Assembly (NCBI RefSeq): GCF_007990715.1
Contig: NZ_BJWY01000052.1
Span: 1-44,969, forward strand
From: Nocardia seriolae NBRC 15557
GTDB taxonomy: Bacteria > Actinomycetota > Actinomycetes > Mycobacteriales > Mycobacteriaceae
Reading direction: 5' to 3'
Length of the DNA stretch: 44,969 nucleotides
Each line of letters opens with the position of its first letter. The first letter of the stretch is position 1. Shown here one piece after another: positions 1-43,049 of this stretch. The notes below the pieces were generated by a model. The model had not been told where the DNA came from. It ran no database searches and saw only the letters and a list, made by a program, of their open reading frames with translations. A program made the translations under genes and the position numbers.

Positions 1-5
1 CGACA

Positions 6-119
6 CTAGGCCGTCGTGGTGGCCGGGGGCTGGGTGATCGAGGTCGAGGAACCAGAGGTCACCAGGTGGGCGATCGCCAGGAGGAGGTCGGTGAAACCAC
101 TTCCGGTGTAAAGAGGCAT
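6..119 (-). CDS. Micro-ORF 1, 37-residue hydrophobic Ser/Thr-rich peptide
   Basis: Short reading frame at the distal end of the NRPS-MbtH operon. It begins MPLYTGSGFTD, continues with a hydrophobic helix-like stretch at residues 12-20 (LLLAIAHLV) and ends in a Ser/Thr tail with SGSSTS at 22-27 and a PPATTTA terminus, followed by TAG. A good Shine-Dalgarno (GAAAGGA) lies about 7 nt upstream of the ATG, and the frame starts 41 nt after the stop of the 48-codon ORF. It has no Cys, no classical signal peptide and no basic N-terminus. Its layout (Asp, hydrophobic helix, Ser/Gly/Thr run, Pro) matches the neighbouring micro-ORF, which argues that both are translated. I do not recognise the family. 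A small membrane- or envelope-associated peptide, or an accessory factor for the NRPS product, are both guesses. The window ends 5 bases further on, so further members could follow. Confidence 0.6.
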   Translation of the reverse strand: MPLYTGSGFTDLLLAIAHLVTSGSSTSITQPPATTTA

Positions 120-160
120 TGGGATTCCTTTCGGAGTTTTCTTCTGTCGTGCAGTGCGAA

Positions 161-307
161 TTACTTCGCGTTATCGCTCTTGAGCTTGGGGCTCTTGGGG
201 TTGTAGCTCGTCGTGGAACCACTGCCGAGGAACTTCAGCACCTGGGTGATGATGGCGCCGATGTCGACCGTGGTGCCGCCGCTGGTATCGGGAGGAGTGG
301 TGGTCAT
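161..307 (-). CDS. Micro-ORF 2, 48-residue peptide related in layout to micro-ORF 1
   Basis: Frame of 48 codons between the MbtH gene (75 nt upstream) and micro-ORF 1. It begins MTTTPPDTSGGTTVD, has a hydrophobic, possibly amphipathic segment at residues 15-28 (DIGAIITQVLKFLG), then SGSTTS at 29-34, and a Lys/Ser/Pro-rich basic tail ending in SDNAK and TAA. An AGAAAGGGA Shine-Dalgarno sits about 10 nt before the ATG. The core aligns with micro-ORF 1: Asp, 9-12 hydrophobic residues, then SGS-S/T-T-S, an aromatic or Ile residue and a Pro. There is no catalytic motif, Cys or signal-peptide cleavage site. Very short tandem genes for envelope proteins (corynebacterial PorA/PorH) are a known precedent for such an arrangement in mycolata, but no sequence homology is claimed. 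Function unknown. Confidence 0.62.
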   Translation of the reverse strand: MTTTPPDTSGGTTVDIGAIITQVLKFLGSGSTTSYNPKSPKLKSDNAK

Positions 308-382
308 TGTGTTATTTCCCTTTCTGTCGGGGCCACAGTGGCTCCGGGGTCTGGATTGCGGAACAGCTGGTGCGCCGCAGGA

Positions 383-601
383 CTATTCGGACTCGACCGC
401 CATGGCCTGGACCAGTGAGGCCGGACGCATATCCGTCCAGTGCGCCTCGACGTATTCCAGGCAGCTCTGCCGGCGGGCCGGACCGTGCACGGCGTTCCAA
501 CCGCCCGGAATGGCGGCGAACACCGGCCACAGCGAATGCTGGGCCTCCTCGTTGACCAGTACGTAGAACTGAGCGTTCTCGTCATCGAAGGGATTACTCA
601 T
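383..601 (-). CDS. MbtH-like NRPS accessory protein
   Basis: A 72-residue protein carrying the MbtH family signature: NPFDDE near the N-terminus, HSLWP at about 22-26, IPGGWN at about 31-36, and CLEYVEAHWTDMRPASL towards the C-terminus. Family length is usually 60-80 residues. MbtH proteins bind the A domains of partner NRPSs and are often needed for their folding and adenylation activity in the cytoplasm. The gene starts 27 nt after the stop of the second NRPS on the same strand, with a GAGAAAGG ribosome site, so it is almost certainly cotranscribed with it and serves these synthetases. Placement at the 3' end of the NRPS genes, rather than the 5' end, is less usual but not rare. Identification is secure; which of the eleven A domains depend on it cannot be read from sequence. 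Confidence 0.97.
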   Translation of the reverse strand: MSNPFDDENAQFYVLVNEEAQHSLWPVFAAIPGGWNAVHGPARRQSCLEYVEAHWTDMRPASLVQAMAVESE

Positions 602-628
602 GGGGATTCAGCCTTTCTCACCCGAATT

Positions 629-37467
<36,839 letters not shown>

Positions 37468-37472
37468 CAGAG

Positions 37473-37480
37473 CCTCCCTT
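37473..37480 (-). promoter_or_regulatory. Strong ribosome binding site that favours the GTG start of the first NRPS
   Basis: The minus strand reads AAGGGAGG, 5 nt before GTG 37467. It lies inside the reading frame of the alternative ATG at 37485, which has no Shine-Dalgarno. The site therefore argues for the shorter product, starting (M)QGTDSSG. Confidence 0.65.
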
Positions 37481-37794
37481 GTCATGGCGAATTGCTATGT
37501 CGACCAACGGTTTCGGGCATCGCGAAATAGACCTGGGGAGCGCTCGGGGTACGAGGGCGCACCAGGCCGCGAAAGATCGCACCGCCCTGGGTGATTCGAC
37601 GAATGCGCGGGAAACCGCGCGTGATCCAACTAGTGCTCGAAGCGGCCGGGCCTACTGGCTCGACGGCCGGGATGCGATCGCCTCCGGGTCATCGCATCCG
37701 CTGGTGTCCTGCTGCCGATCTCCTCCAACTGTCACCTGCATCACAGGGATGCCGTTCATGAATGCGAACACTAGGCGTTTACACAATAAAAAGG

Positions 37795-37816
37795 AACTTT
37801 TTCCCGAAAAAAAGTT
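37795..37816. promoter_or_regulatory. Inverted repeat AACTTTTT-N6-AAAAAGTT in the NRPS promoter region
   Basis: Perfect 8-bp arms (37795-37802 and 37809-37816) with a CCCGAA spacer, in the most AT-rich stretch of the window. It could be a binding site for a DNA-binding protein or merely an AT-rich UP-like segment. It is upstream of the NRPS genes and downstream of the regulator stop codon. A terminator for the regulator gene is less likely because the stem is AT-rich and lies more than 100 bp from the stop. Confidence 0.4.
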
Positions 37817-37863
37817 GGACGAGCGTCTAGTTGGGCGGCACGCGTCCGCGAAGATCGCGAAGA

Positions 37864-37881
37864 ATGTGGGTACGACCACAT
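37864..37881. promoter_or_regulatory. Inverted repeat ATGTGG-N6-CCACAT upstream of the NRPS operon
   Basis: 18-bp site with perfect 6-bp arms and a 6-bp spacer (GTACGA), 44 bp beyond the regulator stop codon and about 400 bp upstream of the NRPS start. It has operator-like geometry. It is a candidate site for the adjacent GAF/winged-helix regulator, but no regulator is proven by sequence. Confidence 0.35.
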
Positions 37882-37924
37882 GACAAGGCAGCGGTGTGAC
37901 TGACCGCACTTTCGGATGTGGAGA

Positions 37925-39277
37925 CTATGAGTCGAAACGTTGCAACTGCGTTACATCGGCGCCCAGGCGCCGGTCCAGCACCCGGATCTTCGCTTCGATC
38001 TGCGCATACAGCGGAGATTCACGATCAACGGTGGCGCGGTAGGCAGCCCACGCGGCCGCATCGTCGCGCCCTTCGGCACCGGCGGTCCACCGGCTCAGCA
38101 CCGAAGCGTCGCCCGAACGTAAGACGGCGGTGCGCAGGCGAACCCGCAACTCATCGCGAATGTCTATAATGCCCGGCGCGGTCGAGCGCGGTAATACCGG
38201 TCCGGCATAAAGCCGCACCGCGGCATCCACGTCCCCGGAATCCAGTGCGGCGCGCAGCGCTTCCACATCGGTGGCGATCGGGACGCGCAAACGATAGGGG
38301 CGCGAACCGAACACATTCGAGCCGACCACCGAGCGCAGCCGCGACATGGCGGCGCGGATGGTGGCGTTGTCCAGGTCGGCGTCGTCCAGCAGCAGCGCCA
38401 GGTGATCGGCCGACAAGCCCTCGGTGTGCTCGGCCAGCAGTAGCAGGATCTCGGCGTGCCGCTGCGACAGGGGAACCCGCTCGCCGGCCACGGTCAGCTG
38501 CGGCTGCCCCAGGCCGAGCACCTCGAGCCCGAGCCGTTCCGGCTGCGGCGCATCGGCGTTCGAGCGCCGGTCCTGCCCCGACCGCACCGCGGCCAGCAGC
38601 AGATCCATCTCCGCGGCCGTGGCCGCCGCCTTCACCAGGGCCAGGATCTCCGGGCGCGCCACCCGCACCCCACCCGCGATCATGAGCACGCCCACCAGGC
38701 GGCCGTCCGGATCGTGCACCGGCGCAGCGGCTCCGGTGATCTGGTGCATGCGGTGCAGGAAGTGCTCGGGACCGTGGATCCAGGCCGCGCGGCCGGTACG
38801 CACCACCAGTCCGACGGCATTGGTGCCGACGCGACGTTCGCTCAGGTCGTTGCCCTCGCGCAGGCCCGCCTCCGCGGCGGCCTGCACCCGATCGGCATTG
38901 CCGTGCACCGAGAGCACGCGGCCGAACTGGTCGGCCACCACCACGATCAGGCCCGTGCTGGTGGCATCGCGCAGTAATAGCTTGTCCACCAACGGCATGA
39001 CCGCGGCAATGGCGTGCGCGTCGCGGTAGCGCTCCAGATCCGTGCCACGCAGGCCGCGACCGTCACCGTCGTCCATGGGATCCACGCCGCCGCGAATACT
39101 GCGCAGCCAGGACTCGAGCACCATCGGCCGCAGCAGGCCCGGCAGTTGCCCCAGTTGATCGCCGCCCACACTGAGGTATCCATGCGCCTGGGCGGCATAC
39201 GTTTCGAGCGCCCCGAGTTGACTGCCCGGTTCGACGCCGTGGTGGGGGTGCCCTCCACCTGCGAGATTGCTGACCAT
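37925..39277 (-). CDS. GAF domain and winged-helix/BTAD-like transcriptional regulator
   Basis: About 450 residues. The N-terminal part resembles the sensory part of AcoR-type activators: an ESWLRS element near 55, then a GAF domain at about 105-225 (GLIVVVADQFGRVLS, GTNAVGLVV, GAAAPVHDPDGRLVGVL). No sigma-54 AAA+ domain follows. Instead there is a winged-helix DNA-binding domain at about 265-335 (LSQRHAEILLLLAEH, TIRAAMSRLRSVVG, RPYRLRVPI) and a helical BTAD-like C-terminus (DAAVRLYAGPVLPRS). The protein therefore probably binds a small ligand and controls transcription. I chose the ATG at 39277 because AGAAAGG lies 6 nt upstream; an in-frame ATG at 39325 would add 16 residues without a good ribosome site. 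It reads towards the NRPS operon and is the nearest regulator, so pathway control is plausible. GAF/winged-helix proteins of this type also control alcohol and aldehyde metabolism in mycobacteria, so the target is not certain. Confidence 0.85.
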   Translation of the reverse strand: MVSNLAGGGHPHHGVEPGSQLGALETYAAQAHGYLSVGGDQLGQLPGLLRPMVLESWLRSIRGGVDPMDDGDGRGLRGTDLERYRDAHAIAAVMPLVDKLLLRDATSTGLIVVVADQFGRVLSVHGNADRVQAAAEAGLREGNDLSERRVGTNAVGLVVRTGRAAWIHGPEHFLHRMHQITGAAAPVHDPDGRLVGVLMIAGGVRVARPEILALVKAAATAAEMDLLLAAVRSGQDRRSNADAPQPERLGLEVLGLGQPQLTVAGERVPLSQRHAEILLLLAEHTEGLSADHLALLLDDADLDNATIRAAMSRLRSVVGSNVFGSRPYRLRVPIATDVEALRAALDSGDVDAAVRLYAGPVLPRSTAPGIIDIRDELRVRLRTAVLRSGDASVLSRWTAGAEGRDDAAAWAAYRATVDRESPLYAQIEAKIRVLDRRLGADVTQLQRFDS

Positions 39278-39406
39278 TTGCCTTTCTTTCCGCACCAAAG
39301 AGTACCGGCGCATCTGAGCGCCCAAGGCGGAAGCCGGACGTTTGTCCGGCAGGTCACATGCCGACCGTCACTATCGGAAATGTGAGCTACGCTGCATTTT
39401 GTTAAA

Positions 39407-39420
39407 CAGAACCTGTTCAG
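39407..39420. promoter_or_regulatory. Degenerate KstR-like site upstream of the P450
   Basis: CAGAACCTGTTCAG keeps the AAC-N2-GTT core of the KstR motif (TNNAACNNGTTNNA) and the same GAAC-N2-GTTC decamer as the perfect site at 43016-43029, but the outer T and A are replaced by C and G. It lies 118 bp before the P450 start. This may be a weak KstR site, a site for another TetR-family regulator, or chance. Confidence 0.3.
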
Positions 39421-39464
39421 TTGTAACCGAGGGTAACGGGTATTCGGCCCGAATCCCTTGCCGC

Positions 39465-39491
39465 GAACGGTGATTCACGTTTACACCGTTC
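39465..39491. promoter_or_regulatory. Inverted repeat GAACGGTG-N11-CACCGTTC upstream of the P450
   Basis: Perfect 8-bp arms (39465-39472 and 39484-39491) with an 11-bp spacer, 46 bp before the P450 start codon. Centre-to-centre spacing of 19 bp places the two half-sites roughly two helical turns apart, as for a dimeric regulator. It could also fold as a hairpin in the P450 leader. Confidence 0.4.
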
Positions 39492-39537
39492 ACCGAATCT
39501 GCCACCCAGACGGTACCCGCTGTGCCAGGGTGGGTCC

Positions 39538-40761
39538 GTGGAGGACATCGACCTGACCGATCTCGACCGCTTCGCGCACGGGTTTCCGCACGCGGTCTTC
39601 GATCGGCTCCGCACCGAGGAACCCGTGTGGTGGCATCCGCCCACCGCGCACACCCCGGGCGGAGAAGGGTTCTGGGTGATCAGCCGGTACGCGGACATCG
39701 TTGCCGTGGCCGGGGATTCGGACACCTACTCCTCCGAGAGCGGCGGGCAGCGCAGCGGCGGCGGGACGCTGATCGAGGATCTGCCCGTGGACTGGGCGGT
39801 CGGGGTGCTGCTCAACATGATGGACGACCCGCGCCACGCGGAGGTCCGGCGGCTGCTCACGCCCAGCGTCGCACCCCGCACGCTGAAACTCATCGAGGAT
39901 GACCTGCGGCAACGGGCCGCCACCATCGTCGATGCCGCGCTGGGCAAGGGCGACTGCGACTTTCTCATCGACCTCGCCGCCGAACTGCCGCTGCAGGCGG
40001 TCGCGCAGTTGCTCGGGGTGCCGCAGGAGGATCGCCACCAGCTGTTCGGCTGGGCGAATGTGACGCTGGACTACGACGATCGGGACCTCGGTGAGGCCAC
40101 CGCGCGGTCCCAGGCGGCATTGGCGGAGACCCGGGCCTACGGTGCGCGACTGCTGGCGGCCAAGACCGCCGACCCGGCCGAGGATCTGATGTCGCTGGCC
40201 GCGCACGCCACCATCGACGGACAGCCGCTCACCGATATGGAAAAGGCAATGTTGTTCAGCCTCCTTATCGCGGCGGGCAGTGAAACCACCCGCAACTCCA
40301 TCGCCGTCGGGATGCTGGCGCTCATCGAGCGGCCGGAGATCTGGCGATCACTGCGCGCCGATCGCTCCCGATTGGACGGGGCAGTCGAGGAAATGCTGCG
40401 CTGGGCCTCCTCGACCTCCTACAACCGCCGCACCGCCACCCGCGACACCGAGCTGGGCGAACAGCGAATTCGGGCCGGGGACAAGGTGACCCTGTGGTGG
40501 ACCTCCGCCAATCGCGACGAGGCCGTCTTCCCCGAGCCGCACCGCTTCGATATCGGCCGCCGCCCCAATCCGCATCTGGCCTTCGGCCGCGGCGGGCACT
40601 TCTGCCTGGGCTCCAACCTGGCCCGCATGGAAATGCGCGTCCTCGTCGACGCGCTGCTCGATCGGGTCGAGACCACCGAGCTCACCGGCCCGGTCGAATA
40701 CACCCGCAGCAACAAGCACACCGGCGTCCGGCACATGCCGGTCCGGCTGACGCCGCGCTGA
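39538..40761 (+). CDS. Cytochrome P450, CYP124/125/142-like
   Basis: 407-residue soluble bacterial P450. Landmarks: I-helix AAGSETT at 245-251 with the acid/alcohol pair for O2 activation, K-helix ExxR at E285-R288 (EMLR), and the haem loop FGRGGHFCLG at 349-358 with Cys356 as thiolate ligand. The stretch from NRRTATRDTELG to the C-terminal SNKHTGVRHMPVRL resembles the mycobacterial CYP124/125/142 group, which hydroxylates the side chains of sterols and branched lipids. GTG start, with AGGGTGGG just upstream. It is divergent from the GAF regulator and converges on the glycosyltransferase with only 9 bp between stops. It could tailor the NRPS product or act on sterols: the family and the KstR-like core upstream favour lipid or sterol, the location favours tailoring. 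It needs a ferredoxin and reductase supplied elsewhere. Confidence 0.93.
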   Translation: MEDIDLTDLDRFAHGFPHAVFDRLRTEEPVWWHPPTAHTPGGEGFWVISRYADIVAVAGDSDTYSSESGGQRSGGGTLIEDLPVDWAVGVLLNMMDDPRHAEVRRLLTPSVAPRTLKLIEDDLRQRAATIVDAALGKGDCDFLIDLAAELPLQAVAQLLGVPQEDRHQLFGWANVTLDYDDRDLGEATARSQAALAETRAYGARLLAAKTADPAEDLMSLAAHATIDGQPLTDMEKAMLFSLLIAAGSETTRNSIAVGMLALIERPEIWRSLRADRSRLDGAVEEMLRWASSTSYNRRTATRDTELGEQRIRAGDKVTLWWTSANRDEAVFPEPHRFDIGRRPNPHLAFGRGGHFCLGSNLARMEMRVLVDALLDRVETTELTGPVEYTRSNKHTGVRHMPVRLTPR

Positions 40762-40770
40762 GTTCTTCGA

Positions 40771-42171
40771 CTAGTTCGGCGGCAGAGTCGGTTTCAGCGC
40801 CGCCGCGCTGCGCACCCGCGCCGCGCCCCACCACAGGCCCGCCCCGTAGGCCACATCGTCCAGGCGTTTGCACAGCACATAGCGGACCGGATCCAGACTG
40901 CCCGGCTCCCGGTGGGTGAACCAGTCGGCCAACCCCTCGGCCATGGCCAGGGTGATCGCGATATGCCGCACGCGCCGCGAGCACAGCATGCCCAGCAGGG
41001 TCACCGGCCAATAGTGGCGGCACATGGCCGACGCCAGCCGCCACACGCCGCCGGTGAAACCACGCGTCATATAGATGGCGGCCACCCGGGTCGGATTGTC
41101 GAGCCCGGCGAAGACCCGGCGCAGCCGGATCAGGGTCGCGGCCATGGTCAGCAGGCCGCCGAAGATGCCCCAGCGCGACAGCGTGCCCAGCAACAGCGCC
41201 GAGACCGCGGTCCAGATCGGTAGCGAGAGCGGGGCGGCCAGACCCGGATGCCGCTGGGCCAGCGGCGCGATGCCGGTGCCGTGGGTGACCTTGTGGGCGA
41301 ACCACTTTCGCAGCGACACCGGATTGCTGTGCGCCACCCGCGCGGCCGGCTCGTAGCGCAGCCGCCAGCCCGCGCGATCCAGCCGCCAGCACACGTCCAC
41401 GTCCCCGCCCGCGGGCATGGACTCGTCGAAACCGCCCTCGGCCAGCAGGGCCAGCCGCCGCACCAGCACCGCCGAACTCGGGACGTAGGGCACCGGACCG
41501 TGCGCGTGCACCGCCGACTCGCGGCGGCCGCGGTGCACCGAGCCGCGGGTGTGCTCGTAGCGGGCCAGCAGGGTGGAATCGGGGTCCATGGCCAGGATGC
41601 GCGGGGCCACCAGCGCCACCTTCGGATCGCTGAAGTGCCCGAGCATGACCTCCAGCCAGCCGGTGCGGGGCACCACCTCCGGGTCCAGGAAGGCCACGAA
41701 TTCGGTTGCCGCGGCCCGCAATCCGAAATTGCGCGCGGCGGCCACACCGTGGCGGCGGTCGCGGCGCAGCACGGTGACGCGGCAGCGGCTGCCGCGCGAG
41801 TCCGGAATCCGCACCGGTCGATCCGAGCCGTCGTCCACCACGATCACGGTGTGCCCGCGCAGCGCCGACAGCAGCCGCGACAGCTCGGGCGCGTTGTTGT
41901 GCACCGGGACGATCACGGTGACGTCCTCCAGCGACGGCAGCAGCCGCGGGCGCGGATTGGCCACGCCGGAATCCAGAAGACGTCTGGCAACCCGAGCCGA
42001 CGCGGGGTCGGTCACCTCGAGGTAGCCGTCACCGATCAAGGCCGCAGCTTCCGGCGCGAGCCGTAGCAACCTCGTCGGCGTGCCGCCGACCAGGAGCCGT
42101 CCACCGGAATAAGTGCGCACCTTGGGATCGATTCGCACCCCGAAACCATCGGGAAGGCGATCATGGCGCAT
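40771..42171 (-). CDS. MftF-like family 2 glycosyltransferase (mycofactocin-type)
   Basis: 466 residues. The N-terminus (LPDGFGVRIDPKV, then GGTPTRLLRLAPEA at 30-43) is characteristic of MftF, the enzyme that adds a glucan chain to premycofactocin. A GT-A domain follows from about 82: VTVIVPVHNN, VIVVDDGSD (DD at 113-114), FLDPEVVP around D163, YVPSSAVLVRR at 229-239, and GGDVDVCWRL at 255-264, where the usual family motif has GEDVD. A hydrophobic C-terminal part (about 300-420) may associate with the membrane. None of mftA, B, C, D or E is nearby, so this is either an orphan paralogue or a relative acting on another acceptor, conceivably the NRPS peptide. Shine-Dalgarno is weak; the ATG at 42171 is the only good start that keeps the family N-terminus. 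Terminates convergently with the P450. Confidence 0.8.
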   Translation of the reverse strand: MRHDRLPDGFGVRIDPKVRTYSGGRLLVGGTPTRLLRLAPEAAALIGDGYLEVTDPASARVARRLLDSGVANPRPRLLPSLEDVTVIVPVHNNAPELSRLLSALRGHTVIVVDDGSDRPVRIPDSRGSRCRVTVLRRDRRHGVAAARNFGLRAAATEFVAFLDPEVVPRTGWLEVMLGHFSDPKVALVAPRILAMDPDSTLLARYEHTRGSVHRGRRESAVHAHGPVPYVPSSAVLVRRLALLAEGGFDESMPAGGDVDVCWRLDRAGWRLRYEPAARVAHSNPVSLRKWFAHKVTHGTGIAPLAQRHPGLAAPLSLPIWTAVSALLLGTLSRWGIFGGLLTMAATLIRLRRVFAGLDNPTRVAAIYMTRGFTGGVWRLASAMCRHYWPVTLLGMLCSRRVRHIAITLAMAEGLADWFTHREPGSLDPVRYVLCKRLDDVAYGAGLWWGAARVRSAAALKPTLPPN

Positions 42172-42373
42172 TCCCGAATGCTAAGTCAGCCAACCGGTAG
42201 CAATGATGATCGGCGCGCTGGGTGTATGTAATTTGCCCGCCGAACGGCCGCCCGCGGGTACGGGTCACACCGTAGCTCGACTGCTCTTGCTGGGCGCGCT
42301 CTACACTGCGTGAGGAAAATTGGCGGTTGAACAGGTCGGGGACGGTAGTGCGTCCCATAGTGGTCGAGGCGGT
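42172..42373. promoter_or_regulatory. Divergent promoter region between MftF-like gene and tetR
   Basis: 202 bp. It contains TACGG-N6-CCGTA (42259-42274), an imperfect operator-like repeat that could be bound by the TetR protein encoded next to it. A possible -10 (TACACT) lies at 42302-42307 without a clear -35. If the tetR gene starts at the TTG 42320 instead of ATG 42374, the region shortens by 54 bp. Confidence 0.4.
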
Positions 42374-43009
42374 ATGGGAGTCGGGCGCATGCAGACAGGC
42401 GGGGGCGGTAACACCCTCTCGGAATCCGAGATCGTCGAGGCCGCCCTGCGGGTGGTCCGGCAGGACGGCGTGGAGAAGCTGTCCATGCGGCGGCTCTCAC
42501 GCGAACTCGGAGTTTCGCCGATGGCGCCCTATTACTACGTCGCCGACAAGCGCGAGCTACTCGATCTGGTCGCCACCGCCGCGCTCACCGGAGTGCGCAA
42601 GCCGCCACCGGAATTCGGTACGTGGCAAATGCGGTTGCGCGATCTGATCGACCAGATCGACGAGAAATTGCGCAAGCATCCCGGTCTCGGCGATGTGCTC
42701 ATCGAGCAGATGCTGGGCAAACAGCTGGATCTGATCGCCGCGGTCATGGAAATCCTCTTCGACGCCGGATTCGACGAGCGCAATGCGCTCTCCGCGTACG
42801 CCACCATCCACACCTACCTGTTCGGCCGCTCCAAGGTGAACCCGCGCGACCGCACCGCGCTGCTGGACCGGGTGCTGCCCGAGGCGGTGGAGCGCGCCAC
42901 CAAGCACCTCGCCGATCTGCGTGGCAAGTACTCCTACGACTTCTCGATGGACGTGCTGATCGCGGGCCTGGAGGCTCAGCTTGTCCGGCAGCGCGACAGC
43001 CACGTATAG
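42374..43009 (+). CDS. TetR-family transcriptional regulator
   Basis: 211 residues from the ATG at 42374. The N-terminal helix-turn-helix is clear at about 16-65: LSESEIVEAALRVVRQDG, MRRLSRELGVSPMAPYYYV, DKRELLDLV. The all-helical C-terminal ligand-binding domain follows (EQMLGKQLDLIAAVME, HTYLFGRSKVNP). GVSPMAPYYYV in place of GVSxGTLYxHF puts it in the TetR_C_1-like branch; it is not KstR, whose sequence differs. A TTG at 42320 preceded by GAGGAAAA would add 18 residues and cannot be excluded. It sits 40 bp upstream of kshB on the same strand and divergent from the MftF-like gene. It may control either, or itself. Ligand unknown. Confidence 0.88.
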   Translation: MGVGRMQTGGGGNTLSESEIVEAALRVVRQDGVEKLSMRRLSRELGVSPMAPYYYVADKRELLDLVATAALTGVRKPPPEFGTWQMRLRDLIDQIDEKLRKHPGLGDVLIEQMLGKQLDLIAAVMEILFDAGFDERNALSAYATIHTYLFGRSKVNPRDRTALLDRVLPEAVERATKHLADLRGKYSYDFSMDVLIAGLEAQLVRQRDSHV

Positions 43010-43015
43010 TGAAAT

Positions 43016-43029
43016 TAGAACACGTTCTA
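43016..43029. promoter_or_regulatory. KstR operator upstream of kshB
   Basis: TAGAACACGTTCTA is a palindrome with arms TAGAAC and GTTCTA and fits the published KstR consensus TNNAACNNGTTNNA at every fixed position. It lies 6 bp after the tetR stop and 20 bp before the kshB start, so it probably overlaps or directly follows the kshB promoter. KstR represses cholesterol catabolism genes and is relieved by 3-oxo-cholestenoyl-CoA type intermediates in mycobacteria and rhodococci. Confidence 0.85.
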
Positions 43030-43049
43030 GTTTCGGTCGAGAGGACACC

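Larger units (their letters stand above)
37468..37924 (-). promoter_or_regulatory. AT-rich intergenic region, probable promoter and operator region of the NRPS operon
   Basis: 457 bp without a convincing gene between the NRPS start and the stop of the upstream regulator on the same strand. The part from about 37765 to 37830 is strikingly AT-rich for this GC-rich window and contains an 8-bp inverted repeat. A second inverted repeat lies at 37864-37881. Possible minus-strand promoter elements are visible (TTGTGT followed 17 nt later by ATTCAT) but score poorly, so I do not fix a transcription start. If transcription starts in the AT-rich part, the leader would be about 300 nt; I see no riboswitch or leader peptide that I can support in it. 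Short frames crossing the gap on either strand have no supporting ribosome site or composition. Confidence 0.6.
39278..39537. promoter_or_regulatory. Divergent promoter region between the GAF regulator and the P450
   Basis: 260 bp between divergent genes. It contains a GAAC-N2-GTTC site at 39407-39420, the palindrome ATTCGG-C-CCGAAT at 39442-39454, and an 8-bp inverted repeat at 39465-39491. The part 39380-39425 is relatively AT-rich (TTTTGTTAAACAG). No -10/-35 pair is convincing enough to place. Confidence 0.5.

Noticed and set aside
6..307. The two micro-ORFs as RiPP precursor peptides
   Set aside because: No leader/core pattern, no Cys, and no RiPP modifying enzyme adjacent in the window; retained only as unknown small proteins.
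37652..37909. 85-codon minus-strand frame and a 166-codon plus-strand frame in the gap upstream of the NRPS
   Set aside because: No ribosome site, no family resemblance, and composition unlike neighbouring genes; they overlap the AT-rich promoter island and each other.
42374..43009. The TetR gene as kstR, because of the KstR operator next to it
   Set aside because: The helix-turn-helix and C-terminal sequence do not match KstR; the operator can be bound by KstR encoded elsewhere.
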